This document shows positions 55,595 to 64,000 of a stretch of DNA of 64,000 nucleotides, piece after piece. The stretch lies in assembly GCF_000967725.1 (NCBI RefSeq), contig NZ_JXYE01000007.1, forward strand, positions 62,001-126,000, in the 5' to 3' direction. Under the pieces are notes generated by a model. That model was given only the letters and a program-made list of their open reading frames with translations. It was not told the DNA's origin and did no database searches. Origin of the DNA: Loktanella sp. S4079 (GTDB lineage Bacteria; Pseudomonadota; Alphaproteobacteria; Rhodobacterales; Rhodobacteraceae). A program made the position numbers and the translations under genes. How positions within the stretch are numbered: position 1 is the first letter of the stretch; every line of letters starts with the position of its first letter.

Positions 55595-56314
55595 TCAGAA
55601 ATCTTCGCCGGTTTCCGCACGCAAGGCATCAATATCAGGAACGGTAATATCGCGCCGATCCGTAAACGCGATCAGCCCCTCACGTTTCAACGCGGACATT
55701 TGGCGGCTTACCGTTTCGATTGTAAGGCCCAGATAGTTCGCCATGGTTTCGCGTGTGATCGGCAGGGTAAACGTAGCTTTGTCTTGCGTCTTTTCCGAAA
55801 GCTTCGCCATGCGGGTCGCGATCATATACAGCAATGACGCAATTTTTTCCCGCGCTGTTTTGCGCCCCAAGACCAGCATCCATTCGCGCGCCGCGTCCAA
55901 TTCGTCGAGCGTCATCTCAAGCAAACGCTGGCCGACATGTGGGGTATCATCGATCAGCTTTTCAAACGGTTTACGCCTGAAACAGCACAGCATCATATCG
56001 GTTTCAGCAACCACATCGCATTCAATCGTATCGCGATGGGGACGCCCCATGAAATCGCCGGGCAGCAAAAGCCCCACCATCTGCACGCGTCCATCGGGCA
56101 TTGTGCGTGTCAGGCTTGAAACGCCAGAGACAATCGACGCCACAAATTCAAGCGGATCACCTGCAAAGAAAATCGGCTGGCCTGCGGAAAATGAACGATA
56201 ATACTTGATCTGCTCCAGTTCACGCATCTCGTTTGGTTCGCATTTGGAACACACCGCGTTAAAACGGATGGGGCAGTCGTCACATGAATTCAATGTCGGA
56301 ACAGTAAGTTTCAT
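55595..56314 (-). CDS. fnrL: FNR/FnrL-type oxygen-sensing transcriptional regulator
   Basis: A CRP/FNR-family regulator, 239 residues from the ATG at 56314, with AAAGG upstream. A GTG six codons earlier is also in frame. Four N-terminal Cys occur as C-x2-C-x7-C-x2-C (residues 11, 14, 22, 25) and a further Cys lies in TIECDVVAE, which could supply the four ligands of an oxygen-labile [4Fe-4S] cluster. The cyclic-nucleotide-like fold is followed by the HTH ETMANYLGLTIETVSRQMSALKREG, with the E-x-x-S-R residues that read TTGAT half-sites. The probable targets ccoN and ccoG carry matching boxes. Confidence 0.93.
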   Translation of the reverse strand: MKLTVPTLNSCDDCPIRFNAVCSKCEPNEMRELEQIKYYRSFSAGQPIFFAGDPLEFVASIVSGVSSLTRTMPDGRVQMVGLLLPGDFMGRPHRDTIECDVVAETDMMLCCFRRKPFEKLIDDTPHVGQRLLEMTLDELDAAREWMLVLGRKTAREKIASLLYMIATRMAKLSEKTQDKATFTLPITRETMANYLGLTIETVSRQMSALKREGLIAFTDRRDITVPDIDALRAETGEDF

Positions 56315-56354
56315 CTCGACGGACCTTTGCACGAAAAACGCAATCAGCGAAAAA

Positions 56355-56368
56355 CTGAATTTATTCAG
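56355..56368. promoter_or_regulatory. Palindrome upstream of fnrL
   Basis: CTGAATTTATTCAG is a perfect 6-bp inverted repeat with a 2-base centre, framed by GCGA and TCGC at 4 and 3 bases. It lies 40 bases upstream of the fnrL ATG. It is not an FNR site and may bind another regulator. Confidence 0.5.
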
Positions 56369-56430
56369 CTATCGCAGTGCAAAACGCGCAGGTCAATAAG
56401 TCGACAGATGGGGTAAAAGACCTCATCCCG

Positions 56431-58077
56431 CTAAAACTTTGCGTCCCCCAGCCCCACAAATGGGTCTACCGGATTGTTTTCATTCCAGTCTTTCTTGCCC
56501 AATAGCAATTGAAAGACTGCATGCTGTGTCGTTTCGGTCGTTGAGTAGGCATTGATATAAGTCGGCACACGCGGCGCATCATAGAGCATGTAGGGATAGC
56601 CAAATGAGATCATCACAGTCGGTATTTCGTGCCAAAACCGCTGCATCGCGACGCCAAAATCACCGGTCAGTGACAACCAATCCAAGAAAATGCGTCCGCG
56701 TGTTAGCAGCGTCTCATCACCGAATAGGTAAAGCACCAGATCATACTGACTGGGAGATACCTCCATCCCTGGCGTGTAGATCGTGACCTGAAATCCTGCG
56801 CCAACCAATAGATCAGGCAGCACAAAGGGCAGCGGATCAGGCACAAACGGAAATACAATCCCGCCAGAGAACACCAAGACACGTCGATGTTTCTTAGGAC
56901 TTAGCGGCAAATTGTCCTGCACGTCTTTCACCAGTGTCGGTGCCATCAACGCGACGTCAGCCGCATAGGAAATGTTGGCTTGGCGATCGACCCGCGCAAG
57001 CGGGGCGGCCTTTTGATGTAGGCCAAGCGCTGCTTTCATTGCCAATTGCCGCGCGACCGCATCATTGATCCGATCCCACGTTAGTCTGCCGTCCTCCAAT
57101 GCGGCACGCAGATAGCCCAGATCTTGCTCTGGATTGTCTGAAAACAAGATAACATCGCAGCCACTGCTGATCAGCTCGGGTAGATAATCCTTGCGATGTG
57201 ACCACGACCCGAGGCCCGCCATTGACGTTGCATCAGACACGACAAGCCCGTTGAACCCCATTTCTACGCGCAATAGCTGCGTTGTTAACAGCTTACTGAT
57301 CGATGCCGGGCGATATGCCTCTGGCGAATTGTCGCCCTGGTTCGCGTAGGCAGGCAAGGCAATATGTGCCGACATGACCGACATCGCACCTCGATCAATC
57401 GCTGCCTGATACAGCCGCCCAAAGCTTTGCTTCCAATCATCCATCGACAGCGGATTTATTGTGGTGACGAGATGCTGATCGCGGTCGTCGTATCCTTCGC
57501 CCGGCCAATGTTTCACCGTCGCCCCGATGCCATGCTCTTGGAACACTTCCATCTGAGCAATGGCATGTTTTTCAATCGTATCCACATCGGAGCCGAATCC
57601 GCGGGTCGCTACAATCGCGCTACGAAAGGCATGGTTAATGTCGAGAACCGGCGTAAAGCTCCAGTTAATGCCAGAAGCGGCTGCCTCTTGCGCCATGCGT
57701 CGACTAACTTCTTTAGTAATATCCAAATCATCAATCGCCGCCAATGACAGCGGGTTGGGCCATTCTGCACCATCAGGCAGCCCCATGCGCGACCCTTCGA
57801 GATCGGCAGAGACAAGCAGCGGTGTTGGCACAATTTTGTTGAACTTCGCGATAAAGGCGCGTTCCGCCTGTGCATCACCGCTAAGCATGCGGGTAATCCC
57901 GCCGGGCCGAAACGCCATCGCTTGGGCCATCAGTTTGGCATTGTCGCCAGGGCATCGCAGATTGAAGAGCTGCCTCAATTTATCGTCGTTAGACAGTGCG
58001 GAAAATGCTGCCTTTACCCAATCAATCGCCTCGGAATCGAGCGAGAAAGGCGACTGTTCAAACTTTTCAAATTGCAT
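56431..58077 (-). CDS. Glycoside hydrolase family 3 protein (beta-N-acetylhexosaminidase-like)
   Basis: A 548-residue GH3 enzyme without a signal peptide. The TIM-barrel domain (about 20-350) has LLVSADLEGSRMG, INWSFTPVLDINHAFRSAIVATRGFGSD, ATVKHWPGEGYDDRDQHL and the nucleophile Asp in LVVSDATSMAGLGSW (about residue 279). In NagZ-type enzymes the general acid is a Asp-His pair in the KH-PGHG...DSH loop. Here D-x-H is retained but the second motif reads PGEG. A C-terminal domain follows. It may act on a sugar related to the transporter operon upstream or on cell-wall sugars. The ribosome site is GGAGCAG. Confidence 0.85.
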   Translation of the reverse strand: MQFEKFEQSPFSLDSEAIDWVKAAFSALSNDDKLRQLFNLRCPGDNAKLMAQAMAFRPGGITRMLSGDAQAERAFIAKFNKIVPTPLLVSADLEGSRMGLPDGAEWPNPLSLAAIDDLDITKEVSRRMAQEAAASGINWSFTPVLDINHAFRSAIVATRGFGSDVDTIEKHAIAQMEVFQEHGIGATVKHWPGEGYDDRDQHLVTTINPLSMDDWKQSFGRLYQAAIDRGAMSVMSAHIALPAYANQGDNSPEAYRPASISKLLTTQLLRVEMGFNGLVVSDATSMAGLGSWSHRKDYLPELISSGCDVILFSDNPEQDLGYLRAALEDGRLTWDRINDAVARQLAMKAALGLHQKAAPLARVDRQANISYAADVALMAPTLVKDVQDNLPLSPKKHRRVLVFSGGIVFPFVPDPLPFVLPDLLVGAGFQVTIYTPGMEVSPSQYDLVLYLFGDETLLTRGRIFLDWLSLTGDFGVAMQRFWHEIPTVMISFGYPYMLYDAPRVPTYINAYSTTETTQHAVFQLLLGKKDWNENNPVDPFVGLGDAKF

Positions 58078-58136
58078 TCACTGCTCCGATTAATGCGTCT
58101 CAAATTGATTTTGACAAAGGCAGCCGAAAGGATGGC

Positions 58137-58168
58137 AAAGGCCCCCGCGCACAATCTGCGAAGGGGCC
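58137..58168 (-). terminator. Terminator after the sugar operon
   Basis: GGCCCC (58140-58145) pairs with GGGGCC (58163-58168), with an inner CGCA/TGCG pair. On the minus strand TTTGCC follows. It separates the sugar operon from the GH3 gene. Confidence 0.72.
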
Positions 58169-58187
58169 CTGTGTAATCTCGAATTGA

Positions 58188-59042
58188 TTAAGAATTTACA
58201 ACCGACTGCGTTTGGACACCAAGCCCCTCAATCCCGAGGCGCATGGTTTCGCCACCCTTTAGGTACACTGGTGGCTTTTGCCCCATCCCCACACCAGGCG
58301 GTGTGCCCGTTGAGATCACATCACCCGGCTGCAACGACATGAATTGGCTGAGATAGGAAATCAAGAATGGTACTTTGTAGACCATCGTGGCGGTTGATCC
58401 GTCTTGATAACGCTTGCCATCAATCTCTAGCCACATGGGCAGGTTGTCGTAATCGCTAACCTCATCAGGTGTCACAAGCCATGGACCCGTTGGGCCAAAT
58501 GTATCGCACCCTTTGCCCTTGTCCCAGGTTCCCGAGCGTTCGATTTGGTATTCACGTTCTGACACGTCGTTCACCACGCAAAAACCAGCGACATGTTTCA
58601 TCGCGTCGGCCTCGTCGATGTAAGACCCGCCAGTTCCGATCACGACGCCCAACTCGACCTCCCAATCGGTTTTCACCGAACCGCGCGGGATACGCACATC
58701 ATCATCTGGGCCAACAACTGCCGAGGTCCATTTATTAAAGACAACGGGTTCTGGCGGCACCTCTAAACCGCTTTCTGCGGCGTGATCGGCATAGTTCAAT
58801 CCGATGCAAATAAACTTGCCAATGTTTCCAACGCAGGGACCAAGCCGCAGACTATCTTGGGGTGTTCCCGGCACAATCGGAAGGGCCGAAATATCAAGCC
58901 CGCTGAGCTTAGACATCCCTTCGGTGGTCAGCGCATCACCTGAGATATCCTGAACGACACCAGAGAGATCACGCACGCGCCCCTCGTCGTCCAGCAGCCC
59001 CGGCTTTTCCTGACCCGCAGGCCCGTAACGTAACAGCTTCAT
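58188..59042 (-). CDS. Fumarylacetoacetate hydrolase-family enzyme
   Basis: A 284-residue hydrolase from the ATG at 59042 (MKLLRYGPAGQEKPGLLDD). The metal site and catalytic regions are visible: YADHAAESGLEVPPEPVVFNKW, TDWEVELGVVIGTGG, VAGFCVVNDVSEREYQ, WDKGKGCDTFGPTGPWLVT and DVISTGTPPGVGMG. Members of this subgroup hydrolyse 2,4-diketo-3-deoxy sugar acids (L-fuconate or L-rhamnonate pathways) or act as ureidoglycolate lyases. The sugar operon context favours the first. It is the last gene of the operon, after an intercistronic hairpin. Confidence 0.85.
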   Translation of the reverse strand: MKLLRYGPAGQEKPGLLDDEGRVRDLSGVVQDISGDALTTEGMSKLSGLDISALPIVPGTPQDSLRLGPCVGNIGKFICIGLNYADHAAESGLEVPPEPVVFNKWTSAVVGPDDDVRIPRGSVKTDWEVELGVVIGTGGSYIDEADAMKHVAGFCVVNDVSEREYQIERSGTWDKGKGCDTFGPTGPWLVTPDEVSDYDNLPMWLEIDGKRYQDGSTATMVYKVPFLISYLSQFMSLQPGDVISTGTPPGVGMGQKPPVYLKGGETMRLGIEGLGVQTQSVVNS

Positions 59043-59065
59043 CTTTGCCCTTTCGCAATAGTGTG

Positions 59066-59091
59066 ACGGCCCGCTGACAATAACGGGCCGT
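59066..59091 (-). other. Intercistronic hairpin in the sugar operon
   Basis: An 8-bp perfect stem (ACGGCCCG / CGGGCCGT) with a 10-base loop lies between the binding-protein gene and the hydrolase gene. On the minus strand no T-tract follows, so it probably stabilises the upstream message or marks a processing point. Such a role could raise the level of the binding protein. Confidence 0.55.
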
Positions 59092-59104
59092 TTCTTGAAA
59101 GCAA

Positions 59105-60046
59105 TCAATCGTAGAGAACGGCCTGAATTTCAGCGTTATCAATGTTAGATTGATCGTAATAGTAGAACCCAGTGTCGATCACCGCAGGCAGGTCTTGACC
59201 CTTGGTTGCGGCGACCGCTGCTTTGACCGTTTCGTAACCGATCCCAACCGGGTTTTGGGTAATTGCGCCCGCCATCAAACCGTCACGAATGGCGTCTGTT
59301 TGCGCCTTACCCGAGTCATAGCCAATGATGGTCACCCCTTGGGTGCCCAATTCGCGCACCGCGTTCACCACACCAATGGCAGATCCTTCGTTCGTGCCAA
59401 ACATCCCATCCAAATCAGGGTTCGCAACGAGGATCGCCTTGGCGACTTCGGTCGACTGCAACTGATCGCCCTGACCGTATTGGACCGTGACCACCTCAAT
59501 TTCGGGGTAATTGGCCGCAATCTGATCTAGAAAACCATCCCGGCGGTCGATCCCTGTGCGACTGGTTTGATCGTGAGCAACAACCGCGACGGTTCCAGAG
59601 CCGCCAATCAGCTCTGCCATCTTATCGGCTGCCAGCGCTGCGGCAGCGCGGTTGTCGGTTGTCGCAGTCGTGACCGGAATATCGCTGTCCACACCGCTAT
59701 CAAAGGCCACTACCGGAATGCCTGCATCCGCCGCCTGTCGCAGCAATGGGATCGCTGCTTGGCTATCAAGTGCGGCAAACCCAATCGCCGCTGGACTATT
59801 GGCAAGGGCAGCCGCCAGCATATCAATCTGCCGGTCGACCATGGTCTCGTTGTCGGGGCCTTCGAAAGTGATGCGCACACCTTCTTCTGCGGCGGCTTGC
59901 TCTGCCCCGGCTTGCACAGCCTGCCAGAACTGGTGCTGGAACCCTTTTGAGACCAGCGGGATAAAAAGTTCATCCTGCGCAATTGTTGGCTGCCCTAATA
60001 AGGCTGCGGCGCCCAGCGCCCCCATAAACGTACGGCGTAACAACAT
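59105..60046 (-). CDS. Sugar ABC transporter substrate-binding protein
   Basis: A periplasmic binding protein of the ribose/galactose type (peripla_BP_1/4 family), 313 residues from the ATG at 60046, preceded by GGAGGA. The signal peptide is MLLRRTFMGALGAAALLGQPTIA. The start RRTFMG is Tat-like in style but not a full motif. The core has LVSKGFQHQFWQAVQAGAEQAAAEEGVRITFEGP, VVAFDSGVDSDIPVTT and IGYDSGKAQTDAIRDGLMAGAITQNPVGIGYE, as in RbsB. The ligand is a monosaccharide or related sugar, otherwise unknown. Confidence 0.92.
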   Translation of the reverse strand: MLLRRTFMGALGAAALLGQPTIAQDELFIPLVSKGFQHQFWQAVQAGAEQAAAEEGVRITFEGPDNETMVDRQIDMLAAALANSPAAIGFAALDSQAAIPLLRQAADAGIPVVAFDSGVDSDIPVTTATTDNRAAAALAADKMAELIGGSGTVAVVAHDQTSRTGIDRRDGFLDQIAANYPEIEVVTVQYGQGDQLQSTEVAKAILVANPDLDGMFGTNEGSAIGVVNAVRELGTQGVTIIGYDSGKAQTDAIRDGLMAGAITQNPVGIGYETVKAAVAATKGQDLPAVIDTGFYYYDQSNIDNAEIQAVLYD

Positions 60047-60086
60047 GTTTTCCTCCTCCACTGTTGTTTGGTCGTCTCGTAGTGCT

Positions 60087-61094
60087 TTAATTCGTTTTGC
60101 GGCGACGCATCATATCGGCGTAAACAGCCAAGATAATAATGATGCCCGTCACCACGGTCTGCCATTCCTGCGCCACGGACAGCACACGCAGACCGTTGGT
60201 CAATACCGCCATAATCAGCGCCCCAATCAGCGTACCGATGATGGTGCCTCTCCCACCTGATAATGAGGTCCCGCCAATCACAACGGCAGCGATGGCCTCT
60301 AGCTCGTAACCTAGCCCGAGCGCCGGCTGCGCAGAATTCAAACGTGACGCAATCAGCAAACCACCGATCCCCACAATCGCGCCTGCCAACGCGTAGATCG
60401 CAATTTTCCAACGGTCTGTATTTACCCCCGAAAGGCGGACGGCCTCTTCGTTTGATCCCAGCGCAAAGCAATACCGCCCTAACACCGTACGGCTCAGGAT
60501 ATAGGCCGCTGCACCTGCAACGATGAACAAGATCAAAACCCCGTTCGGAATAGGCAGAAATGGGATAACTTCACCGATCAATGACCCCCGAGAAATTTGA
60601 TCAAAGCCAGGCGTATCGTTGAAATAGATCGGCCGCGTTCCAGAGATGACGAGGCTGAGGCCCTTGAGGATCAGCATCATGCCGAGGGTCGCAATGAATG
60701 GCGGGATCTTTAGCTTGGCGACAAATGTGCCTGAACACATGCCGCAAAATGCACCCGTACCAATCGCCGCGATAATCCCCAAAGGCATGGGTAGCCCTGC
60801 TTTGGTCAGCACAACACCTGCCATAACGGCGCAAAACGTCATCATGGTGCCAACCGACAGATCAATGCCCCCCGTAATAATCACCAAGGTCGCGGCAATC
60901 GCCAGAACACCATTCACCGAAGTCGCCTGCAATATCGCGATCATGTTCGACATCTGCATGAAGTTCGGCGACGCCAATGAAAACACGATGAGCAAAACGA
61001 TCAGCGACGCGAATGCCAGAACGCGTTGATGGGTCAAGGCGCTGACAATCCGGCTAACCACGGTCGGGTCTTGGGGTGAAGTGATTACTGTCAT
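60087..61094 (-). CDS. Sugar ABC transporter permease (RbsC type)
   Basis: A membrane permease of the branched-chain/ribose type, 335 residues, with eight to ten segments. A typical block is AVVIGGTSLSGGRGTIIGTLIGALIMAVLTNGL. The first part has IATLGMMLILKGLSLVISGTRPIYF. It is placed between the ATPase (1 base apart) and the binding protein (40-base gap). Confidence 0.92.
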   Translation of the reverse strand: MTVITSPQDPTVVSRIVSALTHQRVLAFASLIVLLIVFSLASPNFMQMSNMIAILQATSVNGVLAIAATLVIITGGIDLSVGTMMTFCAVMAGVVLTKAGLPMPLGIIAAIGTGAFCGMCSGTFVAKLKIPPFIATLGMMLILKGLSLVISGTRPIYFNDTPGFDQISRGSLIGEVIPFLPIPNGVLILFIVAGAAAYILSRTVLGRYCFALGSNEEAVRLSGVNTDRWKIAIYALAGAIVGIGGLLIASRLNSAQPALGLGYELEAIAAVVIGGTSLSGGRGTIIGTLIGALIMAVLTNGLRVLSVAQEWQTVVTGIIIILAVYADMMRRRKTN

Positions 61095-61095
61095 C

Positions 61096-62616
61096 TTATC
61101 CTCCGACGCGCGCAGCCTGCATGTCGCGCTGCGTCGCTAGTTCCATGATATCTTCTTGGGTTGTGGTTGATCCGCCGGGCAAAATGCCCGTCAGGCGCCC
61201 CTCGCACATGACGGCGATACGGTGGCTCAGGCGCATGACTTCGGGCAGTTCAGAACTGATTACAATGATCGCCCTGCCCTGCGCGGCGAGCTCTTCGAGC
61301 AGGCGGTAAATCTCTGACTTTGCGCCCACATCAATGCCGCGTGTCGGCTCGTCAAAGATGAGAATATCGCAGTCTCGCAAGAGCCATTTGGCGATCACCA
61401 CCTTTTGCTGATTACCCCCCGACAAAAGCCGCACATCCTGCTGATCCGAAGGGGTGCGAATGCCAAGTTTCGTAATATAAGACTGCGCCGTTTGGCGCAT
61501 CGCGTGTTCGTCCAACACCCCTGCCCGCGAGGTAAACCGCGCAAGCGATGCCATCGCAATATTTGCGCGCACTGTCATATCCGTCGCCAAGCCGAAATGC
61601 TTGCGGTCCTCGGACAGATAGCCAATGCCCGCGCCAACTGCATCGGCAGGGGTGCGAATATCGCATCGCGCGCCATGCACAAAAATCTCGCCGCTATCAC
61701 GTGGGTCTGCACCAAAGATGGCGCGGGCGACCTCGGTTCTGCCTGCGCCCATCAGCCCAGCAAACCCTAGGATTTCGCCCTTTTTCACGTCGAAACTCAC
61801 ATCGTGAAGCTCTCGGCCGCGGCTAAGGTTACGCACCGCGAGCGCGACCTCTGCTTGCGCAAGCTTCGGGATTTGCGGTGGCTGATCGTGCACTTCGCGC
61901 CCGACCATCAGCTCGATAATCTTGGAAAGAGGCGTCTGCGCCGCATCCAGCGTGTCGATCCACGCACCATCGCGCATCACTGTCACGCGATCAGCAATGC
62001 GTTTGATTTCATCCATCTTGTGGCTGATATAAATAATCCCAACGCCGTCAGCCTTAAGACGGGCAATAACTGCGAATAGCTCTGCGATTTCGGCATCATT
62101 CAACGCAGCTGTGGGTTCATCCATGATCAGCACGCGCGGGCGGTAGGACAGCGCCTTGGCGATTTCGATCAGCTGTTGCCGCGCGATAGTTTGTTCTCCG
62201 ACGCGCGCGCGCGGATCAATATCCAGATGCATTGACGCGAATATCTCAGCGGTCTGCGCATTCAATGCTTTTTCGTCCAACCGTCCAAAACGGCGGCGCG
62301 GTTCGCGTCCGATAAAGACATTCTGCGCAGCCGTTAGATCGTTCATCAGGCTCAGCTCTTGGTGGATGATGCCGATCCCCATGTCTTGAGCCGCGCGTGG
62401 TGTATCTGGTGCACCCGCAAAGCCCGCGATACGCACAGTTCCGCCGTCGCGGTGATACACCCCTGACAAGATTTTCATCAGCGTGGATTTTCCAGCGCCG
62501 TTTTCCCCCATCAACGCGTGGACTTCGCCCGCATTGAGATCGAATTGAACGTTCTTAAGGGCGTGAACCCCCGGGAACCTCTTTTCGATACCCGTCATTT
62601 CAACAAGTTTCGTCAT
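61096..62616 (-). CDS. Sugar ABC transporter ATP-binding protein (RbsA type, two domains)
   Basis: A tandem ATPase, 506 residues from the ATG at 62616, with GGGAGGG 10 bases upstream. The first domain has Walker [18 protein letters not shown], signature [16 protein letters not shown] and Walker [12 protein letters not shown]. The second domain has a variant Walker A ([18 protein letters not shown]), signature [17 protein letters not shown] and Walker [15 protein letters not shown]. The loss of the Lys in the second Walker A is normal for this family. It energises import with the permease and binding protein. Confidence 0.94.
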   Translation of the reverse strand: MTKLVEMTGIEKRFPGVHALKNVQFDLNAGEVHALMGENGAGKSTLMKILSGVYHRDGGTVRIAGFAGAPDTPRAAQDMGIGIIHQELSLMNDLTAAQNVFIGREPRRRFGRLDEKALNAQTAEIFASMHLDIDPRARVGEQTIARQQLIEIAKALSYRPRVLIMDEPTAALNDAEIAELFAVIARLKADGVGIIYISHKMDEIKRIADRVTVMRDGAWIDTLDAAQTPLSKIIELMVGREVHDQPPQIPKLAQAEVALAVRNLSRGRELHDVSFDVKKGEILGFAGLMGAGRTEVARAIFGADPRDSGEIFVHGARCDIRTPADAVGAGIGYLSEDRKHFGLATDMTVRANIAMASLARFTSRAGVLDEHAMRQTAQSYITKLGIRTPSDQQDVRLLSGGNQQKVVIAKWLLRDCDILIFDEPTRGIDVGAKSEIYRLLEELAAQGRAIIVISSELPEVMRLSHRIAVMCEGRLTGILPGGSTTTQEDIMELATQRDMQAARVGG

Positions 62617-62649
62617 TTGCGCCGGCCCTCCCAAACCGTTGCAAAACGT

Positions 62650-63396
62650 CTAAATCGTGACGCCCCCATCAACTGAAACGGCCTGCCCGGTGACAAATCG
62701 GCTATCGTCGGACAAGAGATGAATGATCGTTGGCGTCATGTCTTCGACTGTGGCAAGCCGCCCCATTGGCTGACGCGCGATAAAATCCTTTTCCGCCTGC
62801 ACCGGATCAGAGGCAGCCGCAATGCGCCCACGAAGTGAAGGAGTATCCACCGTTCCGGGACAAAGCGCATTGCAACGCAGCCCAGACTGCACGAAATCGG
62901 CGGCGATCGCCTTGGTCAGGCCCAGTACAGCAGCTTTGGTTGCCCCATAAGCCGTCCGGTGCGGAAAGCCCTTAATCGATGACGCCATTGAAGACATATT
63001 CAGGATCGAGGCGGTTCCCGTCTGTCCAGCCTGACGTAACATTCCCGGAATGAATGCCCGGCTGATCCGCAACATTGAGGTCACATTCACATTGACCGAG
63101 CGTTCCCAGTCTTCGTCCGAAACATCCAAAATCGTGCCGTGATGAACGATGCCAGCGCAATTGAACAGGCAATCGAGATCCGGCAAATCCTGAGCAATGT
63201 CTAAGGTCGCCTGTGCATCGGTCACGTCAAACACCCGCGTTTCGATGCCGTCAATATCGCGCAACGTTGCTAAGGTATCTGCATTGAGGTCTGTCGCGAT
63301 GACTTTGGCGCCCTCGCTTGCGCAGGCAATAGCGGCAGCATGGCCCATTCCTTGCCCGGCTGCTGTAATCAAAATTGTTTTGTCTCTTAAACGCAT
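62650..63396 (-). CDS. Short-chain dehydrogenase, possible 2-keto-3-deoxy-sugar-acid dehydrogenase
   Basis: A classical SDR, 248 residues from the ATG at 63396 (MRLRDKTILITAAGQGMG), with GGGGGAG upstream. The cofactor site is TAAGQGMGHAAAIA, then NCAGIVHHG. The catalytic Ser is in SILNMSSMAS and the Tyr-Lys pair in TAYGATKAAVLG. The C-terminus is the usual SDR block (DDSRFVTGQAVSVDGGVTI). It lies between a UxaA-type dehydratase and a sugar transporter, as expected for L-2-keto-3-deoxyfuconate dehydrogenase or a similar enzyme. The substrate is inferred from that context. Confidence 0.85.
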   Translation of the reverse strand: MRLRDKTILITAAGQGMGHAAAIACASEGAKVIATDLNADTLATLRDIDGIETRVFDVTDAQATLDIAQDLPDLDCLFNCAGIVHHGTILDVSDEDWERSVNVNVTSMLRISRAFIPGMLRQAGQTGTASILNMSSMASSIKGFPHRTAYGATKAAVLGLTKAIAADFVQSGLRCNALCPGTVDTPSLRGRIAAASDPVQAEKDFIARQPMGRLATVEDMTPTIIHLLSDDSRFVTGQAVSVDGGVTI

Positions 63397-63419
63397 ACAC
63401 GGCTCCCCCCGACTTATGC

Positions 63420-64000
63420 TTACATGACGGCTCCGATTTGCCATGGCACGAACTCCACCCCGCCATAGCCTAGCTCTTCGCTTTTGGTTTTTTCCCCCGA
63501 CGCAACCCGAATGAATAATTCAAATAGATCGCGTCCCTTTTCCTCGATCGAGACGCCATCAGTAACGATATCACCACAATTCATATCCATATCGTCAGAC
63601 AGGCGGGCATACATTTCGCTATTCGTTGCGATCTTGATCCCCGGTGTGGGCATGTAGCCTGACACAGAACCGCGGCCTGTCGTAAATGCGATCAGATTCG
63701 CGCCAGAGGCCACCTGTCCCGTCACAGAACAGGGATCAAATCCAGGGCTATCCATAAAGACAAACCCTGACGTGGTGATCTTTTCGGCGAATTTGTAAAC
63801 ATCGGACAAAGGGGCGCTGCCACTCTTGGCGACAGCACCCAACGATTTTTCTAAAATCGTTGTAAGCCCGCCGCGCTTGTTGCCGGGGCTGGGGTTATTA
63901 TCCATCTCACCACCGTTACGCGCACAGTAGTCCTCCCACCAATGCACACGATCAATCAGCTTTTGTCCGACCGCAGCCGAGACCGCCCGCCGCGTCAAAA
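63420..64000 (-). CDS. UxaA-family sugar-acid dehydratase, C-terminal part (5' end outside window)
   Basis: The visible 193 codons are the C-terminal part of an altronate/galactarate dehydratase (UxaA)-type enzyme. The frame is still open at the right edge, so the gene continues beyond it. The family block is plain: DNNPSPGNKRGGLTTILEKSLGAVAKSG, SGFVFMDSPGFDPCSVTGQVASGANLIAFTTGRGS and GIKIATNSEMYARLSDDMDMNCGDI. Such enzymes remove water from a sugar acid to give a 2-keto-3-deoxy acid. In Campylobacter a UxaA-type enzyme belongs to the L-fucose pathway. It is the first operon gene visible here, 23 bases before the SDR. Confidence 0.88.
   Translation of the reverse strand, partial: LTRRAVSAAVGQKLIDRVHWWEDYCARNGGEMDNNPSPGNKRGGLTTILEKSLGAVAKSGSAPLSDVYKFAEKITTSGFVFMDSPGFDPCSVTGQVASGANLIAFTTGRGSVSGYMPTPGIKIATNSEMYARLSDDMDMNCGDIVTDGVSIEEKGRDLFELFIRVASGEKTKSEELGYGGVEFVPWQIGAVM

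Overview
The window looks like an ordinary chromosomal stretch of a marine alphaproteobacterium of the order Rhodobacterales (Roseobacter group). The evidence is the gene content and order: a ruvCAB-ybgC-tolQRAB-pal-cpoB-tilS-ftsH run, an FnrL-type oxygen regulator beside a cbb3 oxidase operon, DUF1127, DUF1150 and YdcH-type small proteins, a fused ATP sulfurylase/APS kinase, and a Tad pilus locus. I see no rRNA, tRNA, CRISPR array, phage or insertion sequence.

Layout. 1-908: 3' end of a CoA-transferase operon (scoAB). 942-14308: a Tad/Flp pilus locus with two tandem pilins, CpaB, secretin, OmpA-like lipoprotein, TadZ, TadA, TadB, TadC, two TPR lipoproteins, prepilin peptidase and an AAA+ ATPase, flanked by a divergent lytic transglycosylase. 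14383-16839: a beta-hydroxyacid dehydrogenase, folD and a MOSC protein. 16960-28687: a long minus-strand run from ruvC through ruvAB, ybgC and the whole Tol-Pal system to tilS and ftsH. 28997-32895: small stress-type proteins, prmA, msrA and a divergent haem peroxidase. 32911-38454: an MFS transporter and the cbb3 maturation operon ccoGHIS. 38531-40589: groESL under a CIRCE element. 40779-50845: mixed housekeeping genes (GNAT, DMT transporter, lipase, purEK, Hsp20/DUF1150, glycosyltransferase, sat, trxB, an Lrp regulator, a lipoprotein). 51027-56314: ccoNOQP, a tandem universal stress protein and fnrL. 56431-64000: a GH3 glycosidase and a sugar operon (UxaA-type dehydratase, SDR, ribose-type ABC transporter, FAH hydrolase) that runs off the right edge.

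How the parts fit. The cbb3 oxidase structural genes and their assembly genes lie about 12.5 kb apart on opposite strands. Each group has an FNR-type box upstream and fnrL lies close to ccoN, so they probably form one oxygen-responsive regulon. The minus-strand sugar operon resembles a non-phosphorylating deoxy-sugar acid route of the L-fuconate type: dehydratase, dehydrogenase and diketo-acid hydrolase together with a dedicated importer. msrA and the haem peroxidase share a divergent promoter region, which suggests an oxidative-stress pair. groESL and hsp20 carry recognisable heat-shock control sites.

I found no clear new multi-gene system. The items most worth a second look are a structured, U-tract-ended element in front of sat (48356-48460), a palindromic repeat present twice in opposite orientation (15164-15186 and 38888-38910), the AAA+ ATPase at the end of the Tad locus, and the compact haem peroxidase. 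Coordinates of short sites were counted by hand and may be off by a base.
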